From Natronococcus sp. AD-5 (GTDB lineage Archaea > Halobacteriota > Halobacteria > Halobacteriales > Natrialbaceae), in contig NZ_CP132294.1 in assembly GCF_030734285.1 (NCBI RefSeq), forward strand, positions 124,001 to 188,000: a stretch of 64,000 bases of DNA, written 5' to 3'. The first letter of the stretch is position 1. Every line of letters starts with the position of its first letter. This document shows, piece after piece, positions 44,321-54,572 of the stretch. The notes beneath the pieces were generated by a model, which did not search any database, had not been told where the DNA came from, and saw nothing but the letters and a program-made list of their open reading frames with translations. A program made the position numbers and the translations under genes.

Positions 44321-46408
44321 TTACCGAATCTTCTCGCCGACCTCGGCGTCGCCGCGGGTCGTCAGCAGATCCGCCTGCTCGCCGGCGGCGAGGATCATCC
44401 CGTTCGACTCGACGCCGAACAGCTCCGCCGGCTCCATGTTCGCGAGCAGAACGCACTTCTCGCCGGGCAGTTCGTCGAGGTCGTGCAGTTGCTTGATCCC
44501 GGCGACGATTTGGCGGGTTTCGAAGCCGATGTCGACCTCGAGTCGTGCGAGGTCGTCGGCGCCGTCGATCCCCTCCGTGGCCTCGATCCGCCCGACGCGG
44601 ATGTCGACGTTCTGGAACTCCTCGAAGCCGATCCGGTCCTCGAGCAGGGGCTCGAGGTCGTCAGTTTCTGCCATGTCCGCGGATTCGTCCCCGTCGGTGT
44701 CGTCGCTTTCGGTTTCGCTCTCGTCGTCCGAGGCCGCCGCGACCCGTTCCTCGAGCTTCTCGTTCAACTCCGCGACGCGGTCGTCCTCGATCTTCGCGAA
44801 CAGTTCGCCGGGTTCGTCGAAGCTCCGCGGCGGGGCCTCGAGGGCGTCCTCGAGGTGAGCGTCCGCGACCGTGCCCTCCTCGCCGAGTTGTTCCCACAGC
44901 TGCCGGGCTTTGTCGGGGGCGATCGGCTCCAGGAGGACGCCGACGGCCTTGGCGATCTGGACGCAGTCGCGGATGACCTGCGCGGCCTCTTCCGGCTCCT
45001 CGTCGGTGAGCTTCCAGGGCTCGTTGCGCTGGATGTACTCGTTGCCGAACTGGGCGAGTCGCGTCGCGGCCCGGCCGATTCCGCGCAGCGAGTAGTCGTT
45101 GACGGCCTCGCGAACCTCGCCGATGGCGCCCTCGATGCGCTCGTGGACCTCCTCGGAGACGTCCGCCTCCGGGGTGCCCTCGTAGTTGCGGTAGGCGAAC
45201 AGCAGCGAGCGGTACCAGAAGTTGCCGACGGTGCCGACGAGTTCGCCGTTGACCTTCTCCTGGAAGGAGTCCCAGGAGAAGTCGACGTCCTGCTGGAGGC
45301 CGCCGGTCGTGGTGAGATAGTATCGCAGCAGGTCCGGGTGGAACCCCTCGTCCAAGTACTCCTCGGCCCAGATGGCGCGGTTGCGACTCGTGGAGAGTCC
45401 CTTCCCGTTGATCGTGATGAAGCCGGTCGCGGCGATTCCGCGGGGCGCGTTGTAGTCGGCGCCCTCGAGCATCGCGGGCCAGAAGACGGTGTGGTGCTGG
45501 ATGATGTCCCGGCCGATGACGTGGACGATGTCACCGTCTTCCTTCCAGACGCGCTCCCAGTCGTACTCGTCGCTGCCGACGCGTTCCGAGTACTGCTTCG
45601 TCGAGGCGACGTACTCGACGGGCGCGTCGACCCAGACGTAGAGGACGATGTCCTCGTCGTCCTCGCCCGGATAGTCGATCCCCCACTCCATGTCGCGGGT
45701 GAGACACCAGTCCTGCAGCCCCTCTTCGATCCACTGGCGGGGCTGGTTGCGGGCGTTCGAGGTGCCCTCGAGGCCGTCCAAGAACTCGGTCAGGTAGTCG
45801 GCGAACTCCGAGACGCGGAAGAACTTGTGGGTGCGCTCGCGATACTCGGCCGGGTTCCCGGTGATCGTGCTCGTGGGATCTTTGACCTCGCCGGGCTCTA
45901 AGTGGCGCTGACAGCCCTCGTCGCACTCGTCGCCGCGGGCCTTCGCGCCGCAGTACGGACAGGTCCCCTCGACGTACCGGTCGGGGAGGTACTGGTCGGC
46001 GTCGGGATCGTAGGCGACCTGAATCTCCTTCTCGTAGACGTAGCCCTCCTCGTCCAGCGTGCGGACGATATCCTGGGTGAGTTCGGTGTTCGTCTCGTCG
46101 TGGGTGTGGCCGTAGTTGTCGAAGTCGACGTTGAACTGCGGGAACGTCTCCTCGTACTGGCGGTGCCACTCCAGTGCAAAGTCTTCGGGATCGACGCCCT
46201 CCTGCTCGGCGTTGACGGCGACCGGGGTGCCGTGCATGTCCGAGCCGGAGACGTAGGCCGTCTCCTGGCCGAGCGTCTGGAGCGCGCGGTTGAAAGCGTC
46301 TGCGCCGATGTAGCCGCGGAGGTGGCCGATGTGGAGGTCGCCGTTCGCGTACGGCAACCCGCAGGTCACGACCGCGGGGCGGTCCGTCGGAAAGTCGTCG
46401 TTGCTCAT
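44321..46408 (-). CDS. metG: Methionyl-tRNA synthetase
   Basis: ATG 46408 gives 695 residues. The signature HIGH is at residues 26-29 and the KMSKS loop reads KGLSTS (about 336-341). Zinc knuckles CPYC and CDEGC lie in the connective peptide near residues 143-160. After the anticodon-binding helices comes an acidic linker (Ser/Asp/Glu, about 555-590). The chain ends in a fused EMAP-type tRNA-binding domain (VDIRVGRIEATEG ... LLTTRGDAEVGEKIR). It charges tRNA-Met. The frame upstream of 46408 (to 46516) is not coding-like. Confidence 0.95.
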   Translation of the reverse strand: MSNDDFPTDRPAVVTCGLPYANGDLHIGHLRGYIGADAFNRALQTLGQETAYVSGSDMHGTPVAVNAEQEGVDPEDFALEWHRQYEETFPQFNVDFDNYGHTHDETNTELTQDIVRTLDEEGYVYEKEIQVAYDPDADQYLPDRYVEGTCPYCGAKARGDECDEGCQRHLEPGEVKDPTSTITGNPAEYRERTHKFFRVSEFADYLTEFLDGLEGTSNARNQPRQWIEEGLQDWCLTRDMEWGIDYPGEDDEDIVLYVWVDAPVEYVASTKQYSERVGSDEYDWERVWKEDGDIVHVIGRDIIQHHTVFWPAMLEGADYNAPRGIAATGFITINGKGLSTSRNRAIWAEEYLDEGFHPDLLRYYLTTTGGLQQDVDFSWDSFQEKVNGELVGTVGNFWYRSLLFAYRNYEGTPEADVSEEVHERIEGAIGEVREAVNDYSLRGIGRAATRLAQFGNEYIQRNEPWKLTDEEPEEAAQVIRDCVQIAKAVGVLLEPIAPDKARQLWEQLGEEGTVADAHLEDALEAPPRSFDEPGELFAKIEDDRVAELNEKLEERVAAASDDESETESDDTDGDESADMAETDDLEPLLEDRIGFEEFQNVDIRVGRIEATEGIDGADDLARLEVDIGFETRQIVAGIKQLHDLDELPGEKCVLLANMEPAELFGVESNGMILAAGEQADLLTTRGDAEVGEKIR

Positions 46409-46669
46409 ATGCGTGATCAGTCGGTGGCGGGCGTAAAACCCGCCGGTTTTCGGTCGATCGTTCGAACGGTGCGATACCTGTCGACGTCGGCGCGAGCGTC
46501 CGGGTTTCGATTCCACGTCTCGGCCGTATGACCGGCGGTTCGCGGGTCTCCCCCCGGGTAGCGCTATCGCTGCATCCGCATAGAATAAGCCGCACGGACA
46601 GCGAGCGCCGTCATGGGTCCGCTCGAGCGTACGAGCGGGGCTGACAAAAGTGTACTGTAAGAACGCCGT
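46409..46669. terminator. Intergenic region with stem-loop at 46619-46638
   Basis: CCGCTCG-6 nt-CGAGCGG (46619-46638) is a perfect 7-bp stem 30 bases past the stop of the leftward membrane gene at 46670 and may terminate it. The remainder should contain the metG promoter. No gene is seen. Confidence 0.4.
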
Positions 46670-46996
46670 TCACTCGCGGGAGTCCCGTCCGGCGACCCAC
46701 ACGTCCGGCAGGAGGCCGAGCCGACTGCCGAACAGGAGTCCGATTCCGCAGAGCATGAAGCCGAAGAACGCGACCGGAAATAGCGCGCCGCCGGGGTCGA
46801 TCACCAGGGCGACGGCGGTGCCGACCCACGCCAGCCAGGCGAGCGCCTCCCAGGGGCGCCCGTCGTAGAGTCGCCACGTCGCGAGCGAGAGCAAGAACCC
46901 GCCGAGCGCCGCCGCGACGACGACCCCGTCGGCGACCGTCGACGCCGCCACGAGCCCCAGCAAGCCGACGAGTGCGACGACGTCGAGCCGATCCAT
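46670..46996 (-). CDS. Small membrane protein downstream of mfnA
   Basis: The 108-residue protein has about four membrane segments (DVVALVGLLGLVAASTVADG; VVAAALGGFLLSLATWRL; ALAWLAWVGTAVALVI; ALFPVAFFGFMLCGIGLLF). It starts 9 bp after the mfnA stop on the same strand, so the two are probably co-transcribed. No motif is recognised. Function unknown. Confidence 0.68.
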   Translation of the reverse strand: MDRLDVVALVGLLGLVAASTVADGVVVAAALGGFLLSLATWRLYDGRPWEALAWLAWVGTAVALVIDPGGALFPVAFFGFMLCGIGLLFGSRLGLLPDVWVAGRDSRE

Positions 46997-47005
46997 TTCG
47001 GCACC

Positions 47006-48091
47006 TCAGTCGTCGCTGGCGACCGGTACGCTCGCGCGCACCTCGAGTCGATCCAGATCGCCGACGAACGAGGCGAGCATCTCGCGGGTCACGTGGGGCA
47101 TGCAGACGACCCGGAGTTCGCCCGTAGCGGTCCGCGATATGCGCCATCCCCGCGCGCGAAGCGCGTCGAACGTCGAGCGGGGGACGGTCGCCGCCACGAG
47201 CGGTAGCGTGGGGTCGACGACCTCGTAGCCGCGCTTTTCCAGGGCGTCGGCCAGCCACGCGGCGTTGTTCTGCGAGCGGACGTACTGCCGGCGATACCCC
47301 TCGGGCCACAGCGCCTCCATCGCGGCGACGGCGCTCGCGACTCCGGCGCCCGAGCGGGTCCCGGTCAGCGTCGCCTGCGAGGTCGACTCGAGGTACGGCG
47401 TGTCGACCGCGAGTTCGTCGAGCAGATCGGCGGAGCGAACGAGCAGGCCGCCCGCGGGAACCGCGGCCTGGCCCATCTTGTGCGGGTCGATCGCCATGGT
47501 GTCGACCGGAGCGTGGCCGAAGTGCCACTCGTAGTCGGTAAACGGAAGGACGAACCCGCCCCAGGCGGCGTCGACGTGGAGCATGGCGTCGACCGACCGG
47601 GCGATCTCGCCCAGTTCCGGGATCGGATCGACCCGGCCGTACTCGGTCGTCCCCGCGACGCCGACGACGAGCGCAGTTTCCTCGCCGACGCAGGAACGGA
47701 CGGCCTCGAGGTCCGCCCGGTGATCGTCGTCGGTCGGGACGATCCGGAGTTCGACGCCGAGCAGGTCGGCGGCCTTCCGGAAGCTGAAGTGCCCCGACTC
47801 GGGCATGACGACGTTCGGCGTCCGCGAGTCGGCTCGCTCCCGGGCGATGCGGACGGCCTGGACGTTCGCCTCCGTCCCGCCGCTGGCGACGTAGCCGGCG
47901 GGATCGTCGAGGCCGGCGATCTCTCCGAGCATCGCGATGGCGTCGTCCTCGAGTGCCGTCACGTTCGGATAGGTGCCCGGATCGCCGGGGTTGGTCGCGA
48001 GAAACCGCTCGGCCGCATCGCGCGCGTCCGGGTGGGGTTTCGTACACATCGACGAGAGGACCCGGTCGAACGCCTGCGGCTCGGCTTGCAT
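47006..48091 (-). CDS. mfnA: Tyrosine/aspartate decarboxylase, PLP-dependent (MfnA)
   Basis: ATG 48091 gives 361 residues ([15 protein letters not shown]). It has the PLP-lysine segment AIDPHKMGQ (about 200-208), [22 protein letters not shown] and the [14 protein letters not shown] region of archaeal MfnA. In methanogens MfnA decarboxylates tyrosine for methanofuran. In haloarchaea, which lack that cofactor, the homologue most likely makes beta-alanine from aspartate for coenzyme A. The frame continues upstream but only as a non-coding extension. Confidence 0.9.
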   Translation of the reverse strand: MQAEPQAFDRVLSSMCTKPHPDARDAAERFLATNPGDPGTYPNVTALEDDAIAMLGEIAGLDDPAGYVASGGTEANVQAVRIARERADSRTPNVVMPESGHFSFRKAADLLGVELRIVPTDDDHRADLEAVRSCVGEETALVVGVAGTTEYGRVDPIPELGEIARSVDAMLHVDAAWGGFVLPFTDYEWHFGHAPVDTMAIDPHKMGQAAVPAGGLLVRSADLLDELAVDTPYLESTSQATLTGTRSGAGVASAVAAMEALWPEGYRRQYVRSQNNAAWLADALEKRGYEVVDPTLPLVAATVPRSTFDALRARGWRISRTATGELRVVCMPHVTREMLASFVGDLDRLEVRASVPVASDD

Positions 48092-48229
48092 ATCACGGAC
48101 GTGTACGGTCAGCGGTATATTCGTTGCGTTTGGCGGTCGTCCCCGTCGCCCCCCGAATCGAGGCGCCGGCCGTCCGGCTTTCTTTCGAGAACGAAAAGAC
48201 TGATTATTCACCGGTCTCGATGTACACGC

Positions 48230-49522
48230 ATGCCTTCGGCCCCGTCTCGAGTCCTCGAACACGGCGGAACCGTTTTCGGTGCGGCTCTCCTCCTGCTTAT
48301 TGGTCTCGTTCACGGGGTGCGGACGCAGACGCTGACGCTCGACCTGTTCGTCGTGAGCGTTCGGTTCGTCTTCCTCGAAGCGCTCTCGGCCGTCGTCGTG
48401 TTCTCCCTCTTCGTGGCGCTCACCGGCGCGCTGCTGGTCCGCGAGGTGTGGTCGTCGCGCTCGTCGTTCGATCTCGCCGCCGACGGCCCGCCGCTGACGG
48501 CGATCGTCCCGGTCTACCGCGACCACCGAGTGCTCGACACGAGCGTCGAGAGCCTCCTCGAGAGCGAGTACGAGGACCTCGAGATCGTCGCCGTCGCCGA
48601 ACCGACCGACGACGCCACGATCGACCGGGCCCGAGAACTGGCGGCCGAGCACGACCGCGTCGAGCTATCGATCAACGGCGAACCGGGGTCGAAAGCCGGC
48701 GCGATCAACCACGCCGTGGCGGAGAGCGACGCGGACCACTTCGCGGTGTTCGACGCCGACGAGTGGATCGCCCCGGAGTTCCTGTCGATCGCGATGGGCG
48801 AACTGACCGCGGGCGCGGACGTCTTCCAGGGCCGGCGGATCCCCCGCCCGACCGGCGCCGTCGAGACGGTCGCCTACTGCGAGCGGATCGTCTTCCACGC
48901 CAGCTACAAACTCGTCGAACTGTTCGGGTTCACGAACTGTCGGAGCTCGTCGACGGCGTTTACCCGCGAGGCGTTCGAGCGCGTCGGCGGATACGACGAC
49001 ATGCTCACCGAGGACCTCGACTTCGCCCACGCCTGCTACCGCGAGGGACTGTCCGTCAGACAGGCGCGCCAGTGTACCAACACCATGGAGGCGCCACACA
49101 CCGTGGCCGACCTCTGGGGCCAGCGCAAGCGCTGGCGCGTCGGCCAGATCGAGGTGTTGCACGCGACGCTTCGAGAACTCCTGCGCGGTCGGGTCGGTCG
49201 CAGGGGGCTCGTGTCGATCGGCCGGATGTGCTCGAGCCTCTTCGGAAGCCTGGTCACGCTCGCGCTCGCCTCGAAACTGCTGTTGTTGCTCTTCCTGGAC
49301 GTCGAGTCGGCCTTCCTGGTTCCGTTTACGCTCCTCGTCGCGACGATCGGCCTCGTCGCTTGGCGCGACGCCAGGGACGGTCGAATCGACGGGGTCGGCT
49401 GGAGCGTTCTGCTCGCGCCGCTGCTGTACCCGGCCTTCGGCATCCTCACGCTCAAATCGCTGCTCGAGTACACGCTCAACTGGGACGGAAGCTGGTACCA
49501 CGTCGAAAAGACCGGAAGCTGA
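48230..49522 (+). CDS. Membrane-bound family 2 glycosyltransferase
   Basis: ATG 48230 gives 430 residues. Two N-terminal membrane helices (about 10-30 and 40-66) precede a GT-A domain with [14 protein letters not shown], the metal motif VFDADEW (about 180-186), the base segment [12 protein letters not shown] and the acceptor motif QRKRWRVGQ. Two to three C-terminal helices follow. This is the processive-type GT2 layout shared by cellulose and hyaluronan synthases. It may make a surface polysaccharide or modify a lipid-linked glycan; the product is unknown. A TATA-like GATTATTCA lies 20-30 bp before the start. Confidence 0.85.
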   Translation: MPSAPSRVLEHGGTVFGAALLLLIGLVHGVRTQTLTLDLFVVSVRFVFLEALSAVVVFSLFVALTGALLVREVWSSRSSFDLAADGPPLTAIVPVYRDHRVLDTSVESLLESEYEDLEIVAVAEPTDDATIDRARELAAEHDRVELSINGEPGSKAGAINHAVAESDADHFAVFDADEWIAPEFLSIAMGELTAGADVFQGRRIPRPTGAVETVAYCERIVFHASYKLVELFGFTNCRSSSTAFTREAFERVGGYDDMLTEDLDFAHACYREGLSVRQARQCTNTMEAPHTVADLWGQRKRWRVGQIEVLHATLRELLRGRVGRRGLVSIGRMCSSLFGSLVTLALASKLLLLLFLDVESAFLVPFTLLVATIGLVAWRDARDGRIDGVGWSVLLAPLLYPAFGILTLKSLLEYTLNWDGSWYHVEKTGS

Positions 49523-49533
49523 ATAATCGGGCG

Positions 49534-51879
49534 TCAGCGCACCGAATCGAGTAGGAGCTTCTGCTCGACCCGCTTGACCTCGTGCTGGACGTCGCGGACG
49601 GCGTCGATGTTCGCCGAAATGGAGCTCACGCCCTCGTTGACGAGGAACTGGGCCATCTCGGGTTTGGAGCCGGCCTGCCCGCAGATGCTCGTGTCGACGT
49701 CGTGCTCGCGGCAGGTCTCGATGACGGTCCCGATCAGCCGGAGCACCGCGGGGTGGAGTTCGTCGAAGCGGTCGGCGACGTGCTCGTTGTTCCGGTCGAC
49801 CGCGAGCGTGTACTGGGTGAGGTCGTTCGTCCCGAAGGAGGCGAAGTCGATGCCGGCGCCGGCCATCTCCTCGACCGACAGCGCCGAGGCCGGCGTCTCG
49901 ATCATCACGCCCCAGGTGCGCTTCTCGGGATCGATGCCCGCGTCGGTCATGAGTTGCTTAGCGCGGTAGACGTCCTCGGCGTCGTTGACCAGCGGCAGCA
50001 TGATCTCGACGTTGTCGTAGCCCATCTCGTAGAGCCGGCGGAACGCCTCGAGTTCGTGGGCGAAGACCTCCGGCCGATCGAGCGAGCGTCGGATGCCGCG
50101 GTAGCCGAGCATCGGGTTGTGTTCGTCGGGCTCGTCCTCGCCGCCCTCGAGTTCGCGGAACTCGTCGGTCGGCGCGTCGAGCGTCCGGACGCGGACGGGA
50201 CGGGGGTAGAACTCGTCGGCGACGGTGCGGACCCCCTGGACGAGTTCCGTGATGTAGGCGTCCTCGCCGTTCTCCTCGATGAACTTCGCCGGCGTCTGGT
50301 TCAGCGAGAGGATCATGTGCTCGGTCCGCAGGAGGCCGACGCCGTCGGCGCCCGTCGCGGCGGCCCGTTCGGCGGCCTCGGGGATGGAGACGTTGACCTT
50401 GACCTCGGTCGCGGTCATCGGCTTGACCGGCGACTGCGGGCGGACCTCCTCGACGGGTTCGGCCTCCTCGTCGGCGGAGACGATGTCGCCCTCGAGCACC
50501 GTGCCCTTGTCGCCGTCGAGCGTGACCACCTGGCCGTCCTCGAGCACGCTGGTCGCGTTGGTCGTGCCGACGATCGCGGGCACGCCGAGTTCCCGGGAGA
50601 CGATGGCGGCGTGACTCGTCATGCCGCCCTCGTCGGTGATGATCCCGGAGGCCCGTTTCATCGCGGGCACCATATCGGGCATCGTCATCTCCGTGACGAT
50701 GATGTCGCCGTCGTCGACCTTGTCGAGTTCGTCGAGTTTCGTCACGATTTGGGCCGCACCGCTCGCGCGTCCCGGGCTCGAGCCGAGGCCGTCGACGAGG
50801 ACGTCGCCGCTCGCGCCGGCGCTCGCCTCCGACGTCTCGGCGCCGTCGGCGGTCTGGACGCCGCTGCCGTCGGTGAGTCCCTTCGCGGCGTCGCTCGCGT
50901 CGTCGGTCACCTCGACGCCCTCGGCGTCACCCTCGTCGATCGTCGTGATCGGTCGCGACTGGAGCATGAAGACCTCGCCCTCGACGATCGCCCACTCGAC
51001 GTCCTGGGGAGTGCCGTAGTGATCTTCGACGCGCTCGCCGAGTTCGACGAGTCGATCGATCTCCTCTCGCGAGAGCACGCGCGCGTTCCGCTCGTCCTCG
51101 GGAACCTCGCGTTCGACCGTCTCGCCCGTCTCGTCGTCCTTGACGTGCATCACTTTCTTCTCGGCGACGGTCACGTCGACGTCGTCCCCATCGCGCGGAA
51201 CGACGTAGTTGTCGGGCGAGACGGCGCCGGAGACGACGGCCTCGCCGAGCCCCCAGGCGGCCTCGACGATCATCGTCGGATCGCCCGTCGAGGGGTGGCT
51301 CGTGAACATCACGCCCGACTTCTCGGCGTCGACCATCCGCTGGACGACGACCGCGATGTTCACGGCGGAGTGGTCGAATCCCTTCTCCTGGCGGTAGTAG
51401 ATCGCCCGCTGGGTGAACAGCGAGGCCCAGCAGCTTCGCACGCGATCGAGGAGCGCCTCCTCGGTCACGTTCAGATACGTCTCCTGTTGGCCGGCGAACG
51501 AGGCGTCGGGAAGGTCTTCCGCGGTCGCGGAAGAACGGACGGCGACGAACGCCTCCTCCCCGTCGTCGCCGACCTGCCGGTAGGCGTCGAGGATTTCCTC
51601 GCGCAGGTCGTCGGGGAACGGCGTCTCGAGGATGAGCTCCTGGGCGCGCTCCGCCGCGTCCGCGAGCGCGCTCGAGTCGTCGACGTCGACGTCGACCGCC
51701 TCGAACAGTTCCTCGTCGATATTCGCGTTCTCGATGAACGATCGGTAGGTGCCCGCAGTTACGACGAATCCGGGTGGGACGGGTAACCCAGCGCCCGTGA
51801 GCTCCCCCAGAGAAGCTCCTTTGCCGCCGACTTTCTCGAGGTCACCGGCGCTGATCTCGTCCAACCAGAGTACAGCCAT
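49534..51879 (-). CDS. ppsA: Phosphoenolpyruvate synthase
   Basis: ATG 51879 gives 781 residues (MAVLWLDEISAGDLEKVGGK). The ATP-grasp domain (ARG- and Gly-rich AVRSSATAEDLPDASFAGQQ) is followed by a Thr/Ala/Asp-rich linker, the phosphohistidine domain GGMTSHAAIVSRELGVPAI (His about 423) and the PEP/pyruvate barrel with GYRGIRRSLD, SFGTNDLTQYTLAVDRN and CGQAGSKP. It makes PEP from pyruvate, ATP and water for gluconeogenesis, opposite to pyruvate kinase. The frame upstream to 52077 is not conserved. Confidence 0.95.
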   Translation of the reverse strand: MAVLWLDEISAGDLEKVGGKGASLGELTGAGLPVPPGFVVTAGTYRSFIENANIDEELFEAVDVDVDDSSALADAAERAQELILETPFPDDLREEILDAYRQVGDDGEEAFVAVRSSATAEDLPDASFAGQQETYLNVTEEALLDRVRSCWASLFTQRAIYYRQEKGFDHSAVNIAVVVQRMVDAEKSGVMFTSHPSTGDPTMIVEAAWGLGEAVVSGAVSPDNYVVPRDGDDVDVTVAEKKVMHVKDDETGETVEREVPEDERNARVLSREEIDRLVELGERVEDHYGTPQDVEWAIVEGEVFMLQSRPITTIDEGDAEGVEVTDDASDAAKGLTDGSGVQTADGAETSEASAGASGDVLVDGLGSSPGRASGAAQIVTKLDELDKVDDGDIIVTEMTMPDMVPAMKRASGIITDEGGMTSHAAIVSRELGVPAIVGTTNATSVLEDGQVVTLDGDKGTVLEGDIVSADEEAEPVEEVRPQSPVKPMTATEVKVNVSIPEAAERAAATGADGVGLLRTEHMILSLNQTPAKFIEENGEDAYITELVQGVRTVADEFYPRPVRVRTLDAPTDEFRELEGGEDEPDEHNPMLGYRGIRRSLDRPEVFAHELEAFRRLYEMGYDNVEIMLPLVNDAEDVYRAKQLMTDAGIDPEKRTWGVMIETPASALSVEEMAGAGIDFASFGTNDLTQYTLAVDRNNEHVADRFDELHPAVLRLIGTVIETCREHDVDTSICGQAGSKPEMAQFLVNEGVSSISANIDAVRDVQHEVKRVEQKLLLDSVR

Positions 51880-52119
51880 CTGTATCTGCGTGGACACCGG
51901 AACGAATAAAGAAGGTTGCGAACGATTGTGAATATTAGATACTCGATAGCGAGTCAGTTTTCCGTTCGAGAGGCAAGTTTCGCTCTCTCGGCGGAAACGA
52001 GGTGATATCGTTCCTCGCGCGAACGGCGACACGATCGGCGCGTACGACGCGCTCACCGGTTGGTAAACGGCGTCCACTACGCGGGCGTTCGGGAGACGCC
52101 GTCTTCACTCCGGACGTGG

Positions 52120-53025
52120 TCACGCCTCGAGGATTTCGTCTTCGTCGTCGTCGGGTACGGCGATCGATCCGTCCAGCGCGGTCACACCGCGACCGCCGAC
52201 CTGCACGCGCTCGTCGACGCGAACGCGGACGATTCCCGGCCGCTCGACGTAGTGGCCCTGCTCGAGTCGTAACACCTCGGGAAGGTCGTCGTCGAACGCC
52301 TCGAACCGATCGAGGTACGCGCCGACGGCGCCGCTGGCGGTGCCGGTGACGGGATCCTCCGGAACGCCGGCGCCGGGGGCGAACATGCGACCGTGGAGCG
52401 TCGACGCGGCCTCGAGCGCGTCGAACGTGAAGAGGTAGACGCCCGTCGCGTCGAGTTCGTCGGTCAAGGTTTCGATCGCCGCCGGGTCCGGCGCCGCGGT
52501 GCCGACGTCCGAGAGGTACGTGATCGGGACCATCAGGAACGGCAGTCCCGTCGAGACGACCGCCAGCGGGAGGTCGGCGCTCGCCCCTTCGAGCGCCGAC
52601 CGGTCGACGCCGAGCGCCTCGGCGACGCGGTCGTAGTCGACGTCGACCTCGCGGACCGTCGGCGCGTCCTGTGTCATCCAGACCGTTCCGTCCGGCTCGA
52701 GGTCGATCTCGAGGACGCCGACGTTCGTCTCGAGCGTCGTCGTCCCGGCATCGAGTCCCTCCTCGCGGAGGAGCGCGTAGCTGCCGATCGTCGCGTGGCC
52801 GCAGAGGTCGACCTCCTGCGTCGGGGTGAAATACCGGATGCGGCGGTCGGCGTCCGCGTCGTCGCTCGAGCGCAGGAACGCGGTCTCGCTGAGCGCCAGC
52901 TCCCGGGCGATCGCCTGCATCTGTTCGTCCGTCAGGCCGTCCGCCTCGGGAACGACGCCGGCCGGGTTCCCCGTTAACGGCTCGTCGGTGAACGCGTCGA
53001 CCTGCAGGACCCGAATCGTCTCCAT
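52120..53025 (-). CDS. PhzF family isomerase-like protein
   Basis: ATG 53025 gives 301 residues (METIRVLQVDAFTDEPLTGN). The proposed catalytic glutamate is in LALSETAFL (about residue 46). Conserved segments are RYFTPTQEVDLCGHATIGS, the mirror DPVTGTASGAVGAYL and RVGGxxVTAL-like VQVGGRGVTALDG. PhzF folds like diaminopimelate epimerase. Members outside phenazine clusters have unknown substrates, and none of the phz genes are present. An in-frame ATG ten codons upstream (53055) is possible. It lies 48 bp downstream of the lipoprotein gene on the same strand. Confidence 0.88.
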   Translation of the reverse strand: METIRVLQVDAFTDEPLTGNPAGVVPEADGLTDEQMQAIARELALSETAFLRSSDDADADRRIRYFTPTQEVDLCGHATIGSYALLREEGLDAGTTTLETNVGVLEIDLEPDGTVWMTQDAPTVREVDVDYDRVAEALGVDRSALEGASADLPLAVVSTGLPFLMVPITYLSDVGTAAPDPAAIETLTDELDATGVYLFTFDALEAASTLHGRMFAPGAGVPEDPVTGTASGAVGAYLDRFEAFDDDLPEVLRLEQGHYVERPGIVRVRVDERVQVGGRGVTALDGSIAVPDDDEDEILEA

Positions 53026-53073
53026 ACCGTCGGCGTCGAACGGGCGGGGCATCAATCCATCGCCGGCGTCGTC

Positions 53074-54435
53074 TCACAGCGTTTCGATCCAGTCGGCGAG
53101 ATCGGCGATCACCCGCGAATCCACGTTGTTGCGCACGCGATACTCGAAGGCGACGCCGGGTCCCTCGACCGGCATGAGCAGGTGGTTGAGTCCGTCGTAA
53201 CTGTCGAAACTCGTATCGGACCGATCCTCGAGTTCGGACTGCCACAGTCTGAAGTCGTCCTCGAGGCTGGCCTGAAAGTCCCGTTCGCCCTGGAGGAAGT
53301 ACAGGGGCTCGTCGATCCCTCGAGCCGTCTCGAGGGCGTCGTACTCCGCGAGGCTCTCCCAGAACGCGCCGGGGAAGTCGAGCACGACGTCGTCGGACCC
53401 GTAGTCGCCGTCCCGGATACGGTCGATCTCGTCGGCCTGCTTCTCGTACTCGGCGGTCATCGCGGGCCAGTCGTGGCTACCGACCGCGGCCTGGTGCTCG
53501 AGGTGCGCGAGGACGACGTCGTGGAACGGGCGCCCGGGGGCGGCCATCGCGACGCCGCCAGCCAGGTCGCCGTCCCGGGCGACGATCCGGGGGACGGCCG
53601 TACCGCCGAGTCCCAGTCCGACGACGACGGTCCGGTCGTCGTCGACCGCCTCGACGCCCCGGAGTTCGTCGACCGCGAGGAGCGCGTCGTCGACGGTCAC
53701 GGCGTCGAGCGTGCTGTCTTCGGGCTCGACCCGCCCCGGACACGCGTAGGTCCGCTTGTCGTACCTGAGCGTCGCGATTCCCTCCGACGCGAGTCCCTCC
53801 GCCAGATCGGCGAACGCCTTGGTCGCGTCCCTGCTCAGATCTCTGTCGGCCGGTCCGGAGTCGTGGACGAGGACGACGCCCGGGACCGAGTCGGAATCCG
53901 CGTCCGCCGGGAGAGCGACGGTTCCCTGCAGCGAGCACTCCTTGCTCTCGAGGGTCGCTCCGTCTTCCGTGATCGCATCGCGGTCGACGTAGGACGGTCG
54001 CTCGTACGCGTCGTTGACCGCGATCCCCGCCACGTCGCGATCGTCGGTGACCAGGACCCGGAGCTCGTGTTCGCCGCGCTCGAACGCCATCGTGACGTCG
54101 GCGGCGTCGAAACCGCTCGCCTCGGTCTCCGCCGTGTCGGCGACCTCTTGGAACTCGCCGCCGACCGCGGCGTAGCCCAGCCAGAGCTGCTCGAGTTCGC
54201 CGACGGAGACCTGCGCGTCCGGGGCGACCCGCTCGTGTGCTTGCTCGAACCGTTCGTCCGCCAGGTCCTCGACGAACGGGATCGCCGCCTTCGCGGCCGT
54301 TTTGTCTCGTTCGGAGTCGTCTCCGTTCGCGTCGCCCGCCAGTTCGTCGCCGAATAGATCGGTGCAGCCGGCGAGGGCCGACACGGTCGCCGTCGAAACC
54401 GTAGCCAGGAACGCTCGGCGTCGCTGCGTGTTCAT
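53074..54435 (-). CDS. Lipoprotein with alpha/beta-hydrolase fold lacking the nucleophile
   Basis: ATG 54435 gives 453 residues. A twin-arginine signal with lipobox SALAGC (Cys24) predicts Tat export and lipid anchoring. A helical DUF3887-like domain (about 50-130) is followed by an alpha/beta-hydrolase domain (about 160-453). The nucleophile elbow, normally GHSxGG, reads G273-L-G-L-G-G, so the serine is glycine. The later acid (LQGERDFQA) and histidine (DGLNHLLMP) are kept. It is probably a binding protein or inactive enzyme on the cell surface. The PhzF gene follows 48 bp downstream. Confidence 0.82.
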   Translation of the reverse strand: MNTQRRRAFLATVSTATVSALAGCTDLFGDELAGDANGDDSERDKTAAKAAIPFVEDLADERFEQAHERVAPDAQVSVGELEQLWLGYAAVGGEFQEVADTAETEASGFDAADVTMAFERGEHELRVLVTDDRDVAGIAVNDAYERPSYVDRDAITEDGATLESKECSLQGTVALPADADSDSVPGVVLVHDSGPADRDLSRDATKAFADLAEGLASEGIATLRYDKRTYACPGRVEPEDSTLDAVTVDDALLAVDELRGVEAVDDDRTVVVGLGLGGTAVPRIVARDGDLAGGVAMAAPGRPFHDVVLAHLEHQAAVGSHDWPAMTAEYEKQADEIDRIRDGDYGSDDVVLDFPGAFWESLAEYDALETARGIDEPLYFLQGERDFQASLEDDFRLWQSELEDRSDTSFDSYDGLNHLLMPVEGPGVAFEYRVRNNVDSRVIADLADWIETL

Positions 54436-54572
54436 GGTCACTAACTGATCAATACACATTGCAATAACTGCGTTCAGTATTATCGGTGCGTGAAAAAAGA
54501 AGGTCGAGTCGCGGCTCGGACGACTGGTCGTCGATTCGAGCGAAACGAGCGGACTCCGAGACCGACGACCGC

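Noticed and set aside
44690-44790. Acidic linker of MetG as a palindromic insertion
   Set aside because: The DNA lacks the short-loop perfect stems, and an acidic linker before the fused tRNA-binding domain is expected in halophiles.
50810-50960. Ala/Asp/Ser/Gly linker of PEP synthase as another palindromic insertion
   Set aside because: Repeated GACGTC/GCCG words are present, but no clear perfect stem with a 2-3 base loop was found; the evidence is too weak.
49582-51786. 734-codon frame antisense to ppsA
   Set aside because: It is a GC3 shadow rich in Val, Asp, Arg and Leu with no recognisable domain, lying fully inside ppsA.
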